This document shows positions 13,212-25,696 of a stretch of DNA of 64,000 nucleotides, one piece after another. The DNA comes from Anisakis pegreffii (lineage: Eukaryota > Nematoda > Chromadorea > Rhabditida > Anisakidae), in contig JAPYMA010000408.1 in assembly GCA_035041965.1 (NCBI GenBank), positions 304,232 to 368,231 on the forward strand. Reading direction: 5' to 3'. Each line of letters begins with the position of its first letter. The stretch's first letter is position 1. Both the position numbers and the translations under genes were made by a program. Under the pieces are notes generated by a model. It saw only the letters and a program-made list of their open reading frames with translations. It had not been told where the DNA came from and searched no databases.

Positions 13212-15991
13212 GAGAGGTGTCTTTCAAATGGCACGTCTTAAATTATTATATTTCATTGCTGCAGAAAAGTTGCTTGCTTTTTGCCTGCAAACCGCAATTT
13301 TTGCAGCTTTTCCAATCCAACTGTTGCAAGCCTTTGAAAGTGTGCGACATCTTGGTGCCTACCTGATCGAAACGAATGATCTCATTGATACGCTTTTATG
13401 TGCATGCTTGTTTAAGGTGTGCATATTCATTGTCTACCTATCACCATTTTATCAGACCATGATCATCGTGTGGTTATTCATCTATGCCTACCAAGCCGCA
13501 GCTTGATTTGACCATACTTGATCTCTGTATGAAACGTTATCCAACAACCCCAAGACTGCTATCAGCAATTATCTTGTTTAGGCCTCCGTTTTTTAAGATG
13601 TCACTAAGGATTCCTTCGCATCTTGCATTTGGATCTTTTTTGCTAGCATTCGTCCGTTTTATAAGCTGAATCAGGGACCGATAATTTCATATTGATGTTT
13701 TCAAGAATATCAGTCTTCAGCGTAGTTAAAAATGGAACTTGAATTTGCAGGAATGCAATTTGAACAAAACGCTTGAATCGTTGCCATTCGGTAAATGTGA
13801 TCGTTTTGGTTCAATGAGTGAATTTACAGTGAAATTTTCCAAAACTGAATTCGTCAAGTAGTATTCAACGTCTCAAAAAATCAGGTCATATGAGGTGAGA
13901 GGCTGACGATGACCTCAACTTCTCGGCTGTTTTGTCAACAACGGATAACACTTATTCCTTCACCATATTATGTCAACAACAATGCTATCTTATACCTCAT
14001 TTATATCCCAACAAATTGTACCTATTATATGCCAACGAATTCGTTCCCTCCTTTTTTTGAGTGTGGGCACTCACCTGTATCGCATTCCATTCAACGTGTT
14101 TTCTTCCCACCCGTCAATTATCCTTTCCTCGACTTCACATATTCATTCCTCCAATCTTATGTCCACTGAGTCAACTTTTCTGACAACTTTAAGTTAAAAT
14201 ACTAACAACACTTAACTTAAGTTAAAATGTTGATCATATACTCGAGTTGATGTATTCAACCCTCAATTTTAGCAAAATCTTTCGAGCAGTCCAGCTCCAT
14301 TTTTTTGAACTTTATAGATGCTGTTCCGAGTTACTTCAGAAACGCATGTAAGCAGTTCTTAAGTAGGAATATGCATTTAAGAGAGCAATAAATTAGGCTT
14401 GATCAGTTTTTGAAACGGGTCTACAAGTGAATGATAAGTCGATTTGTTTTTATGCCAAAGCATTCAGTTTCTCTTCTTTTTTTTGAGATTGAACTGCGGC
14501 CGTTTACAATAACAGCTCAATGAAATTCCGAATAATTGAAAAAATAACAATGTTGTGGAAATATAATAATTCAAACAGGTTTCTGTGTTCATTCAATTCA
14601 TTCAATGTGGCATTTTTCTTTACTTTTATGTTCACTGCATTGCAGAATTCCCATCCACATCGCAGAATTTGCGTATTCAATTTCCATTCATTTCCTATTC
14701 GTATTCAACTCCCCGTGCGTCATCTCATTTTATTTTCACCATCTGAAGTCAACGATGAATTGTTCTCGGACGGAATCATTCCTTGTCGCGCATTCATTCC
14801 ATTCGAATCTCTTTTCTCCACTTTCATCGTCAATGAAAATGTTGAATTCTTTTGAAGGAAAATGTTTCAAATGAACCCTTAAAATATCGGCACCACAGAT
14901 CACTTCGACCAAAATGCATTTGATGATACATGGAACCGTTCTGAAATAATGCCTTATCGAATATCATCCAATGCAATATTACCCTTGAAGATGCTATTCC
15001 TGATTATTGAGGAATAGCACCTCGAAATTGTTACATTTCTCACGCGATTTCATTTGTTTATCATCATTTGCATCATGTAAAACCTCAAGTACTGCTCCAC
15101 TATTGTTCTGAACTCTTTTAAAGGGAAGTTTAGCAGATGCAGCACATCGATGTTGTTCATCTGTGAGTTTCCGTTTACTTCTAGCGTTTGATGCTGTTGC
15201 AAGTTTCTTTAGTGAAGTTAGTTTTAAGACGTTCAGCCGTATTCATTTATCATTTCCTCTGAAGCAATCCTTTGCAAATGAGTAGTGCTACGCGGTGCAT
15301 CACATATGTTGATGCTTGCATTTCCTGCTTATCAGTAAATACAAAGTCTATGTTTACATTACCCTATCGATTCAAATATTTTCTTACAGTTCATTTTTTA
15401 CTGCCGCTCATTTTCGAATTGATAGTAAATTATTAACCTTCATCATCAGTTTCTTACGTGCATCATCCATAATTACGTGAGAGTACTTATTAAGAAGGCA
15501 ACAATGAAAGCTATTCTCGCTTTACTTCTCAGTCAGTTGAATTTTTTGCATCCGCAGTGTTCTAATCGCATTCAGATGAGTTTATCAGTAGTTGAAATTC
15601 ATTACTGAAATAATTGATCGCTTCAGTCTAGCAAAGTGCTCCCAAATTTTGACGAATACAATTCAACTTGTTGAAAATTTATTTATGATTCATATTTGTT
15701 GATTAATCGATGATTCATAGATCTGTCATTTGGTGTGATTGAACAATAACATCGATTATCCGCACTTTTTCTATAGTAACCTGTGGATATGATGCGTTTC
15801 GGATGAACTCTGTTTAATGAATGCTATTAATTGGGAATGTTGTGTTATGCAATTCGAACGTTATGCAGTTCAATGTTATGTAGGTAGTTCAATCGAATTG
15901 CAATGCAATCTCAGATTATGTCAACGGAATGTTTGCAAAACGTTCGATGCTAACCATACCGATGACCTTCCTTCCCTCATTTGTCGTCATT

Positions 15992-16001
15992 TCTATTTCA
16001 G
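15992..16001 (+). promoter_or_regulatory. Candidate spliced-leader (trans-splice) or exon acceptor at the BCAR3-like start codon
   Basis: A pyrimidine-rich tract ending in TTTCAG lies directly against the ATG at 16002. In nematodes such a site can be a spliced-leader acceptor, which would make this ATG the start. It could equally be an ordinary acceptor for an exon continuing from upstream sequence, because the frame stays open across it. Confidence 0.4.
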
Positions 16002-19000
16002 ATGTCCGTCGCGACGGCATCATCGCCCAACTACGACGTACCACGTCCATCAGCTGAATGTGCTCTTAGACTCGAGGCTTGGTATCATGGACAGTTGACA
16101 CGTGTTCGTGCCGAATCACTTGTTCGAGCCGAAGGCGACTTCTTGGTGAGATTTGGCTTCGTTTATACGTTCACTATGCAAAATTTTAGATGTGACAATT
16201 CAAAATTCGGTGTGTCATTAGTCGCAAACGCTTCGTTTATTCCGAGTTTTTACACAATCGTCTGCTTTCCATCGATTTAAATCTAAAGTAAACAGTTGGT
16301 ATTGGTGATCAGTGACCAGAAATTCCTATCTGCAATAATTCCAGTTCATGTTAAGTCCTTGAGAATGTTTTGCTCAACCAGCGATACTTGACCTCTTCAA
16401 CATGAATTCAGTCACTAATCTAAGTTGTAGTGTTCTGAGATTGACACAGTATGTAAAGGACACTGTAGCTATTGTTAATGAGGCACATTTTAAGAGTTAA
16501 CTGATGCGAAGAGTTAATTTGTCGCTGAATGAGTGAATGTGTTGGTGTTGCGTTGAAGTGTTGTAGCAGATGTTTGAAGTAGTCGTAATTGAAAGTCATC
16601 TTACAGTGCGCCTCATTAATTTGCAGTTATTATTCAACTTCGTCTTTGTGAATAGAAAATCGACAGCTTGTATGATCGACCGACTGTGAATAGTAGTTAT
16701 GGTGATTCAAAAGAACCACTGAAGCATTGAAAGCTTCACTGCGAAATGAAGCGCATATTGCGATAACGCATTCATTACATGAATGTTTCATCATTCCTTT
16801 CCACTTACATGGTTCATGTGAACGAGAATTTGACTTGTGTCAGTAGTGTAAGAAGCGGAATAAAATAGGAGTCTCGAGTTCTATTCAAATAGGTTCAAAC
16901 CACAAAGTACTACTCATTTCTGTGGTCGCTTATGTACGTTTTGTGGAGGGAGTCCATGAATCAAATATCTACAGTCCCTAACTTGTGAATTTCTTCATGC
17001 AGCCTACACTGTTCCAGCTTCAAATCATGCAAAATGCACGATTACATCGACGTAATTTTGAAGCACAAAGACATCATGAGATGAAGATTTACTTCATCAG
17101 TATTCAGAAATGTAATGAGTGCAGAGAAATTCGGATTTGGGAGCAGAGCATGACAAGAAGTCATGTAAGAAGTGGTGTCAATCAATGGTAATTTGACTAA
17201 TGAGCTAATCAATCTCACACGACATGCGTGACAGCTATCTTCCCTTACGCACTCGGTTTTGCTCGTTTCGTCGACAGCAATCAACTGCGATGAAAAGCTT
17301 TAAAATTTTCGTCGATTACTTCAACTCTCAACGGAATTCTCTTCATATTTCCAGCTTACGTGCTCAAGATGATTATAAAAACTAAGCTGTCAGAATGATA
17401 TGCATAATTGGATGCTATTCTTGACCCTGACGCCACAGGCTCTTTACAGCTTTATGCAAATGGTCATAATATATTGAAGTAGATGTATGTGTGTGCAACG
17501 AATTCTGCAATAGCCCCTTAGTGGGCAAAATGAGAGCCAAAGCAGACAAAGCTTAGACTGAGGGGAGCATTAAGTAACTAGCATCTGTATACCAGCCTGA
17601 AAATAAACTGCGCTATTCGGGTTCCTGGTTTATTTGCACTTTTTCCAATCATTTTCGCACTTCCAATAGTTCGGAATTATGAATACGAATGCTTGGTCGT
17701 ATCAAAATCATATCTGAAATCTTCTAGGCAACAATTCAACATAATGGTCACATCATATAATGACGATTTTCAGCACTAAAACATTGTGAACAAATTGTTG
17801 TGTGTTTGAGGTGCATTGAAAATTACTCTTCGTTTGAATTTTGAATGGGATTTAAATGAAAAACAAGCATCGGACTGATCATAAATTATTTCGACATTCA
17901 TCAAAAACGTCCGAAATCAATTCATCTGGTGCATTAATTTCTGTTTCATGCATAAATCATATTCATACGCACAATGGTTCATCACTCATTTCAATATATT
18001 ATAATTGCCTCATTTCAAATGCTATTTTATTGAGAAGGGCGCAATCACATGAATAATGTGGTGGCCATACCACGTACACAGAAGAATAGGTCAGTTTTTG
18101 AGATAAAGGCAAGGGATCAGAGGAAAAATAATGAATTAAGCGGAATATAGGGAAAAGGTTGTTGATTGATAGTATCGGACGTGAATCTCGAGATTGATTC
18201 CACTTCATCATTTCATTCAACTCAGGTAATTTACTGCTTGCACATGTCCAGCTCATGTCAGTCAAATTCCAGGTGCGTGATAGCATATCTTCAAAAGGCG
18301 ATTTTGTTTTAACAGTGTTCTGGAAGGGTCGTGCTATACATTTTCAAATAAACCGAATATCTTCATCAAACAGCTCAACCGGCTTTCTCTTTCAGGTGAG
18401 TGGTTTAGGTAAACTCCATTCTCATGACTTCACTCACACCTATTCGAATACGCAATAATTTTCTATCTTCCACTGCATTCATCTCACATTCTCCGAATCG
18501 AGTGTTCAATTACTATGTGATGTTCCGTTCGAAACTCGATTAGCGTTGATAACTATCACGTAGAATTGAAGTTAATTGTATATGTCGGTGAAAACGAAGC
18601 GAATTTCGATTATTGAAAATCTTGAAAGTTTTTTGGATTCGTGAATATAATGGCAAAGTATTGTGTAAGCATGAAGAACTTAACTAACTGTATGTTGCGC
18701 ACCATAAACTCGTTATATCCATTTACAGTTTGAAGATGAGCAATTCGAAAGTGTTTCGGATTTGATTTCATTTTATCAAAGCCATCGACGAGCGGTAACC
18801 CTCACAAGCGGCTGTATCATCTCCAATCCTGTCTCTAAATCGAATTCTATCACCAATATCCCTGAACCTTACAAAGAAATCGAGGAGAACTATGTTAAAA
18901 TGTTTTTCCCGCAACGTGCTCGAAACGGTTTGACTTTTTCATTCTAAACTTTTTTAATTTCTGAGGCACAAATTTTCAAAAACGTAAATTGTAAAAACGT

Positions 19001-22000
19001 AAAATGTACACTGCATTCACATTTTTTTTTCTTCGGCACTCATTTTTGAAAATCAAAATTTGTGTTCGGTGATGGTTTATGCGTTTCTTTGGGGGAATTT
19101 TGCAACATGAATCGCAATATTAATGACTCGGTCGTTCGCTCTGAATAAAACGGCTTGCAGGCATTGATCGATGTCTGAGTCAACAAGTTCTGTTGAATCA
19201 AGCAAGCAAGTTTTTGAATCGTGCCTCTTCAACATCGAACGTTAACACAGTAAACGCTAGTCACCCGTCGCCGAAACAACATATGACTCTTTCGGCACTG
19301 CTCAATCGACCACTACCCACTCCTCAACGAGCACCACTAAAGGAAGATCAATCTGAGGTGAGTTCGTTCATATCGAACTAGTTGTTGATTGCATTCAATG
19401 CATCGACGATGTGATTATTTCTTAAAAAATTAGTGTAAAATCATTCGGATCTGCTCGAAATTCATTTCACACAATAAGTGAAGGAGTTTCTGTCAAACTT
19501 TGATGTGAATCAAGATGAATCACTCAGCGGAAGGTGTCCTTTGGAGTTTTTACTGAATGTATCTGCTCCATTTTGTGATCCGCTCAATCCACCTGTCTCA
19601 TCACTTCCTTTCTCTCGCTTAATTGACCACCAGCTGAGTGTTCTCTTCCCCTAATGTTTATTTCAGCATTTGTTTCATGTGATCATTTTCCATGCCCTCA
19701 TTAACCATTTCAATCCGTTAATTGTTAAAATGGTGGAGAAATAGCACTTTTGACATTGTAACGTATTTACTCCGCTTGATTCGGACATCCACTTTTCTAA
19801 CTCTCTTATGGTTGATCAACAGCAATTCCGGATTTATCGAAAAGATCTATTAAAACCATCATCCTTGACCCTAAAAAACTGTCAGTCAGATAATCTGCTT
19901 GATCAGTTTTTACCCCATAAATTATCTTTAACCAGCACTTTAACTTCACATTCTCATTTAATGGTAGCTAATTATTTTCGTCTGCTTAGAACTGATTTGT
20001 TTCTTCTTTCGAGTGCAATTTGCATCTCTATTGATAGACTGCACTTCAGCAATGATTTCAGTGTTATTAAATCTCTATACTACCCTCAAATGTATTTTGA
20101 ATTTCGCTGAATATTGCACTATTGCTAACTATTCTTCGAAAATTCAACGTCATCACATTCTTTTGTCATTTATAACGTTACTTTGGTTATGTCTGGTGTG
20201 ATTGTGACAAGTTTATGAATAATATAATCGCTGTTAGCTTTCCTCGGCGATAGGACAATAGTAATAATCGAATGCTAGCTTTCACCAAATAACTGAACTT
20301 GTTTTGATGGTCACCTGAATGCCTCTGAATCAGTGATGATTTAAGTATTGTGAATTGGATTATGATACGATGGAATCACCCGTGCAAACGCCGACTTCAA
20401 ACGCCGAGGAATGTGGAAACGATGTGCTGGATGCGTCCACATCTTCAATGGTTCGCCGTCTGGAGCACTCCTCGTTGACATCGCTGAACTCACTCAAAAC
20501 ACCTCCTCCATTCACCAACACCAACACCATCTCACAATCCTGTCAAGATGTCAGCAAGCAAACCAGCAACACTCAACTCCACTGGCGTATTCCCAGGACC
20601 GATTCAGCACCGTTGTTACCTGCTCGAAAGCCATCGCTGCCCACTCGTGACAGTGGTTGCATTGCGGACAGTTCGGATTACGATCAACCCAAAGCGTCGA
20701 ATTCTTTCGATCAGCCGTCGCTGATCGATGCCGTTCATTATCGTTCATCACTAATTGACATCGACAATCGACCTCTAACCAAGGAGCTTGTCGAAAAACT
20801 TAGGTTACCATTCTGTATTAAATACTTTTGATGAGCACTTTCATAGGTATTCCAAATTCTGAGAACCGAAACAAGGTCAAATTCACAATAGGAATATTTT
20901 CCAGTATATGAGGTGGATTTCTTCGAATTTTTTGAGATCATCAGAATGATGACGATATCGGATCTTTGATTAGGCGTCTTATATCGAGACAGTAGAAGCG
21001 CTTCGAGTGTGCCAATTCGTCGCATTATGAATAACAACGATCTAATCATCGCCGAGCAACATTTGCTAACACTCTCGAGAATTTCAGGAGTCTGTTATTG
21101 ACGAGTACATCCGAACAGTGTGCCTCATTCATCACTTCAGAAGATTGCCGATTGCTGAGACTCAAATCATCCAAAACGGTGAGAAATTTCTCTGTAAATG
21201 AAAGAACTCTCTCTGTAAGCAGTCGAACATCATTAACGACATCGTACACATCGTCATTTTTTGTCAGAATCAAAATTGTTAGCGGATCGTCAGCTTCTTT
21301 GCTATTACCAAGAATGAACTTCACATACGTTCCAACGAATTGCTAATTTCATTTTCTTAATGTATTTATATCTCGCGCACGTTTCAGATGCAAAGCACTT
21401 CAAGTGTTCGCCTCAGAAACTTTCTGCTCCTTCTATACCAGTGTTTCTTACGTTCGGGTGCACATTGCCCCTTTAGATGATCTGACAGGCCGCCGTGATC
21501 CCCCTTCCCCCCCCTCTTTCACCCCTGACATCCCAAAATTATCTAAAACGGGTAATTTCACTTCTTATGAGAACAATTGTCCTGGACCGTTGCGCTGCCC
21601 ATTATTGCAATTGATTATGTTTGCGTGAAAAGCTGTTGTCTCTGACATGCTCACTTCAAACTGATTTAGATGGATTCTCATTCTTTTCAGACGTGTTATA
21701 TTCACTCTCATAGCTATTCCATGTGAATGTCGTTCGCTTGATGAGTTTTTCTCATTCACTTCGTCTCATTTCACTTCACAGTTCGAATCAATTTCTTATT
21801 CTGTAGCGTATACTATTTACTGGATGCGTTGACGAGTGTTGACAGCAGAAGTCAACAATACAGCAATTGTTCGACGGTTTCATAATCGATTATAGAGTGT
21901 ATTTGATAGAATGAGAATTTGACTTTAATTGTTGAGTGAAATGATTGAGAAATTAGCAGAAGAGAATACTTTTGGTGATAAAAGCTATGAGAGTAATTAT

Positions 22001-25000
22001 AGCAGCAAGGAAAAGAATGAAAACCCTGTTAGACCCGGACGAGCTAATGATACTCAGAAGATAGGAAAATGAATAATGTGTGTTACCATCAACTAACCGC
22101 ATTTACATACCCGAGTTAAAAAAACATCATCACGATGGCGTTTTATCATAACATAACAACTGCATGGAATATTAATTTCCCGAGCCCCTCCATTACCCCT
22201 TGACACCTCCAAAATGGGTAATTTGATGAGTAATTACCCAAAATGGGTAATTTGATCGTTAGAATTGTTGCAGCATCGGGGCGGCATTGATCCATCATCT
22301 GCACTTCATTTTAATTTGTCGTTGCTCCTTCTTTCAGGCGCCGAATGGAGTGAGGTCATGCAACGGATTAGCACTGCTTCTGTTGCCTCATGGATCCGCA
22401 ATGCGCACCGATCTTATTGAAAGGTTTGTTGTGATCTGGATTTGAGTTAGTAAAGCTAGGAACCATCAGCTTCTTGTTTTTGGTGGCCACTGATAAGATA
22501 TCTGATGGTTCCGATCGATGGTCACCAGAAAAAAATATTTGTTTTTGGCTACCAGATGATTGCCTATATCCTGTTCGTGTTTTTGATCATTGAATGATCT
22601 GTTGTCAATTGTTGCTTAAGATTTTATCCTGAATGAAGGAAAGTGGAGCGATGATATATGAATAAGAACTATTTGCAGGAGTCGTTCGTTGCAATTTTTA
22701 TGCGCTCTTTCGATTGTGAACGGTGATCGAGCTGAACGTTGTGCTGTACTTACGGTATGGATTCATCTAGCATACAAGTTGATCAACGAGTTCGGCAACG
22801 TTTTCTCATTCGTCACAATTATGAGTGCTCTTCAGTCGAAAGCGGTTCGATTTTGAACATTGCGTTTCGTTTGTTTCAAACACAATTGAGTGTTCGTTTG
22901 AACTTGTTTGTTTTAATGCGATAACAAACAAAAGTAATGTTCGCTTAAAAAATCGTAAATTGTATTTCGATTCTATGCGTTCGTTCCGCGAACAAATTCC
23001 GCCATTTTTTGCCAAAGAACTTTATTATTCGTTATTTCTTTCAGGTTACTGCTTGAGTTCATTTAAATTTAATCACTATTCAAGCGTATCATCAATTTGC
23101 ATTTGCAGAATATTTTTTACCCGCTTTTGTTGCCTTTGTACATCGTAACAAAATGCGCTTCTCAACTTCTTCTCTCATTCTTAAACTGCATAAAGTTCTA
23201 ATTGCTGCGTAATGAAAGTGAATTGCAACGAAAATGAGCAACTTCTTTGTCTTGTTGAGAATTTATTGCTAGAATTTTAATCACGGCTCTCAGCATTCTG
23301 ACTGTATTCACCGCACACCTACAGACAAAACACAGTCCCACTTAATAGTAATGAAATGTCAAATGATTTTGATTTGCTCAAAGGAAAAGCGTTTGATGGA
23401 AGTTCCCTAACATTTGCAGTCGTTTACGTTGCATTGTTTGCCTTTCTATCGTACAAAACTGAACTGATTGGACAAGTAGCGAAATAATGATAATGATCGA
23501 GCGAAATATTCCAATGAGTTTTAAGTTTACTTTGATGAAATCCAGCGAGTTCAGTCAAGTCTGCTTAGGTGAGTAACTGAAAATTTACGAGTTGAATTTT
23601 TTTGCTACATTTTTTTATTTCGAAGTATTGCAGTGCACTCGACAATTGAACTGCTGGTGTAAGAATACTCGTCTGTTTCGAATAGTCTTGAAGCAGTGAC
23701 TGTGGGAAGCTTCCCAGCTAATTGATGTAAACATTGCACTTTGTGAATGATGTTATTACAACCAGTTTTCGTAAACGAGATATATTCCAGTCGAAAGATG
23801 ACAAATACATCGAAAATTTGTTAAATTTTAGAATTTAACAATTGAAAATTTGTTAAATTTTAGCATTTAACAATTTTTCGATGTTCCTCGGTGCATTCTA
23901 TCAGTGTTTTTTTTCTGAAATTCAAGCCATTTGTAAACACTCGGTGCAAAAGTATTATCCTTTTATTGAGCAGTAATTTTTCAAATCAATTGATAATCCA
24001 ATTGTTCAGTGGCTATTCCAGCCTCAGCAATTGCGTAAATGTTTTCGATGAAAGTCCTTAACGATTGTTTATGAGTATTTATTATGATGTGAAAGAATAA
24101 TGCATCCGTAAGAATTTTAAACAGATTGAACTGCAATAAGGAACAATTTCTTTTGTGTGATTAATTCTGAAAATATCTGCCTTCTACAGTACACTGATTT
24201 TCTTTTGACTGCCATTCAGTGCTCTAAAGTTTTTTGATCGCCTATTGTTTCGTGCAGCCAAGAGAGAAGTGCAAAAAGCATGCTCGGTGTGTTTTGAGAA
24301 CATTTCTAACAATATTCAACATGGCATACGTGCAAAAAACAACAAATTGAATGCTTGTTGTCATTGTACTGCACTAATCATCTGCTTTTTATGCTAACGT
24401 GACTGAATGGTGAATAGAATAATGCTTTTCTTCTTACTTTTTTGGCTCCATTATTCGTTTTCCTTTTTTTTTTTTGGAGAATAGAAGGGAGCACGGAATG
24501 TGCAATGATCACACCAGACTCTTACGAGACAATTTGTGCAACGGTCACTTTGACGTTTTCATGAAATGTGGTGCAACATTGAAAGTTACATGAGAAGCTG
24601 ATTTGCAACCATAGCAATCAATCAAATTATGCATATCAATTCCCTTGAAGTTGAAATTCTATCTGTTCAATTGCATTCCGTTGGAGATATTGAAATGTTA
24701 GCGTCTGTGTGAATAATTTAGAATGATGACAGGAAATGAAACGAATTGCATCTCATCAATTGAACGTCTCGAAATTCATCTGCTATAAGTTGTCAACGAG
24801 TACCCACTTGTACCATCCATTCATGTGATAAAACAAAAAATAAACTGACAAAAAAATGCACATTTCCTCAAACTTTTCATCTAATTTTAATTGTATTTTA
24901 GCTATCCTCAATTGCAAATATGTGGATGGATCTTGAGAATGATGTTAATATCACATACAATTCAAAACTTATTCCGTGGTTTCAACAAATCGTTCAGCAA

Positions 25001-25696
25001 CGCGATGAGATCCCTGCAGAATGTTGTCCGCTGATGATTCCCTGCATACAGCCGCTCTTGGATTTACTCTCAAACGCACCTTCATCAGCATTTCTTAATA
25101 TGACTTCGTTGAGTGCTCAAATCGGTTAGTTTCACTGCAAATTCCTCGAATTTCATACCACAATAATCATACATATTTTTGCTTCCCTCAGCCATTCTCA
25201 AACGAACGATAAAATTATCCGTTCGAAAATACAACAAATGTTGCGAGAAGTTCTTTCGAGCAATCTGCATTGAAAGTGTACGAAAAAATTGCAGTATTCA
25301 ACAACTCAAGAAGTGCACACAACTTTAAAAACCATCATACTAATCATAACATTCACCTGTTTCTCAGAAATATTCAGTAGAATTTCTGGGATTTATCATT
25401 TGAAGTTGTATCTAAAAATTTTAGTTTTGTGCGAAATTCAATTTCATTCAGAGAGTTTGTGGAAGTGGCTTGAAATGGGTCGAGAATGGTGCATTCATTC
25501 AGATCGATTTCAACGAGCAACAGCCATTCAACAATACGCCTCATCAGTGACAAATGCTGATAATTTTCTGAGTACCGAATTTGCACTGAGATTTTTGTTC
25601 GGTGCCAAAGGATGTGCAGCAGACACAAAAATCAGATACCAAAAACTAGCTGCACTCGTCGATGTCCTCGCTGAAAAAGCGCAACTTTCTCAGTGA
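16002..25696 (+). CDS. BCAR3-like: BCAR3/SHEP1/NSP-family adaptor (SH2 domain plus CDC25-homology domain)
   Basis: NSP-family proteins are cytoplasmic adaptors: the SH2 domain binds phosphotyrosine, and the C-terminal CDC25-like domain, in characterised members, binds Cas scaffolds rather than acting as a true Ras GEF. Exons 16002-16145, 18273-18395, 18729-18927, 19161-19357, 20346-20803, 21088-21178, 22338-22423, 22679-22844, 24902-25124 and 25452-25696 join in phase to 643 residues ending in TGA. The SH2 domain runs from about residue 27 (AWYHGQL) to 120 and keeps the FLVRDS motif with binding Arg50. A disordered Ser/Pro-rich linker covers about 125-355, with YCELDYD and PLLPARKPSLPTR. The CDC25-like domain covers about 360-643 and contains the family hallmark LPHG...R.DLIER. 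Vertebrate BCAR3 is longer at its N terminus, so upstream exons may be missing. The GTATGG at 22755 is not a donor: the exon reads through it to 22844, restoring a conserved stretch. Confidence 0.9.
21439..22256. mobile_element. hAT-like non-autonomous element, copy 2, inside an intron of the BCAR3-like gene
   Basis: The left end CAGTGTTTCTTACG resembles the right terminus of copy 1 read in reverse. The region 21660-22256 is similar to 3025-3540 in reverse complement, including the block around 21675-21720. The right end is degraded and the limit at 22256 is approximate. The first 141 bp (21439-21579) end in GAGAACAATTG, close to GAGAACCACTG, so a short derivative may be nested in or fused to a longer copy. 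It lies between exons 6 and 7 and does not disturb their splice sites. Confidence 0.65.
23812..23875. repeat. Two tandem copies of a 32-bp AT-rich unit (intron)
   Basis: Two adjacent 32-bp units starting GAAAATTTGTTAAATTTTAG differ at few positions. The unit also has a partial inverted repeat (TTGTTAAAT with ATTTAACAA). It lies in intron 8 of the BCAR3-like gene. Confidence 0.8.

Larger units (their letters stand above)
1516..16001. other. Long stretch without supportable exons
   Basis: Outside the transposable element and the microsatellite listed separately, I see no reading frame with conserved protein character. Short frames here are rich in Phe, Ser, Ile and Leu, as expected by chance in AT-rich DNA. 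The stretch separates the end of the first gene from the first visible exon of the BCAR3-like gene and may hold that gene's promoter and upstream exons. An AT-rich short repeat (AGCTCATTTATTTG units) lies near 1930-1970. Confidence 0.6.

Noticed and set aside
13032..14197. Several hydrophobic frames of 60-90 codons
   Set aside because: Phe/Ile/Ser-rich composition typical of AT-rich DNA, one running through the TG repeat; no splice or conservation support.
14520..14874. 111-codon frame rich in Phe and Ser
   Set aside because: No domain, no splice context, and an overlapping frame of equal quality; chance.
20551..20751. Minus-strand frame opposite BCAR3-like exon 5
   Set aside because: Shadow of the real exon on the other strand.
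22755..22760. GTATGG as the donor of the BCAR3-like exon starting at 22679
   Set aside because: Ending there would delete a conserved stretch of the CDC25-like domain; reading through to 22844 restores it in phase.
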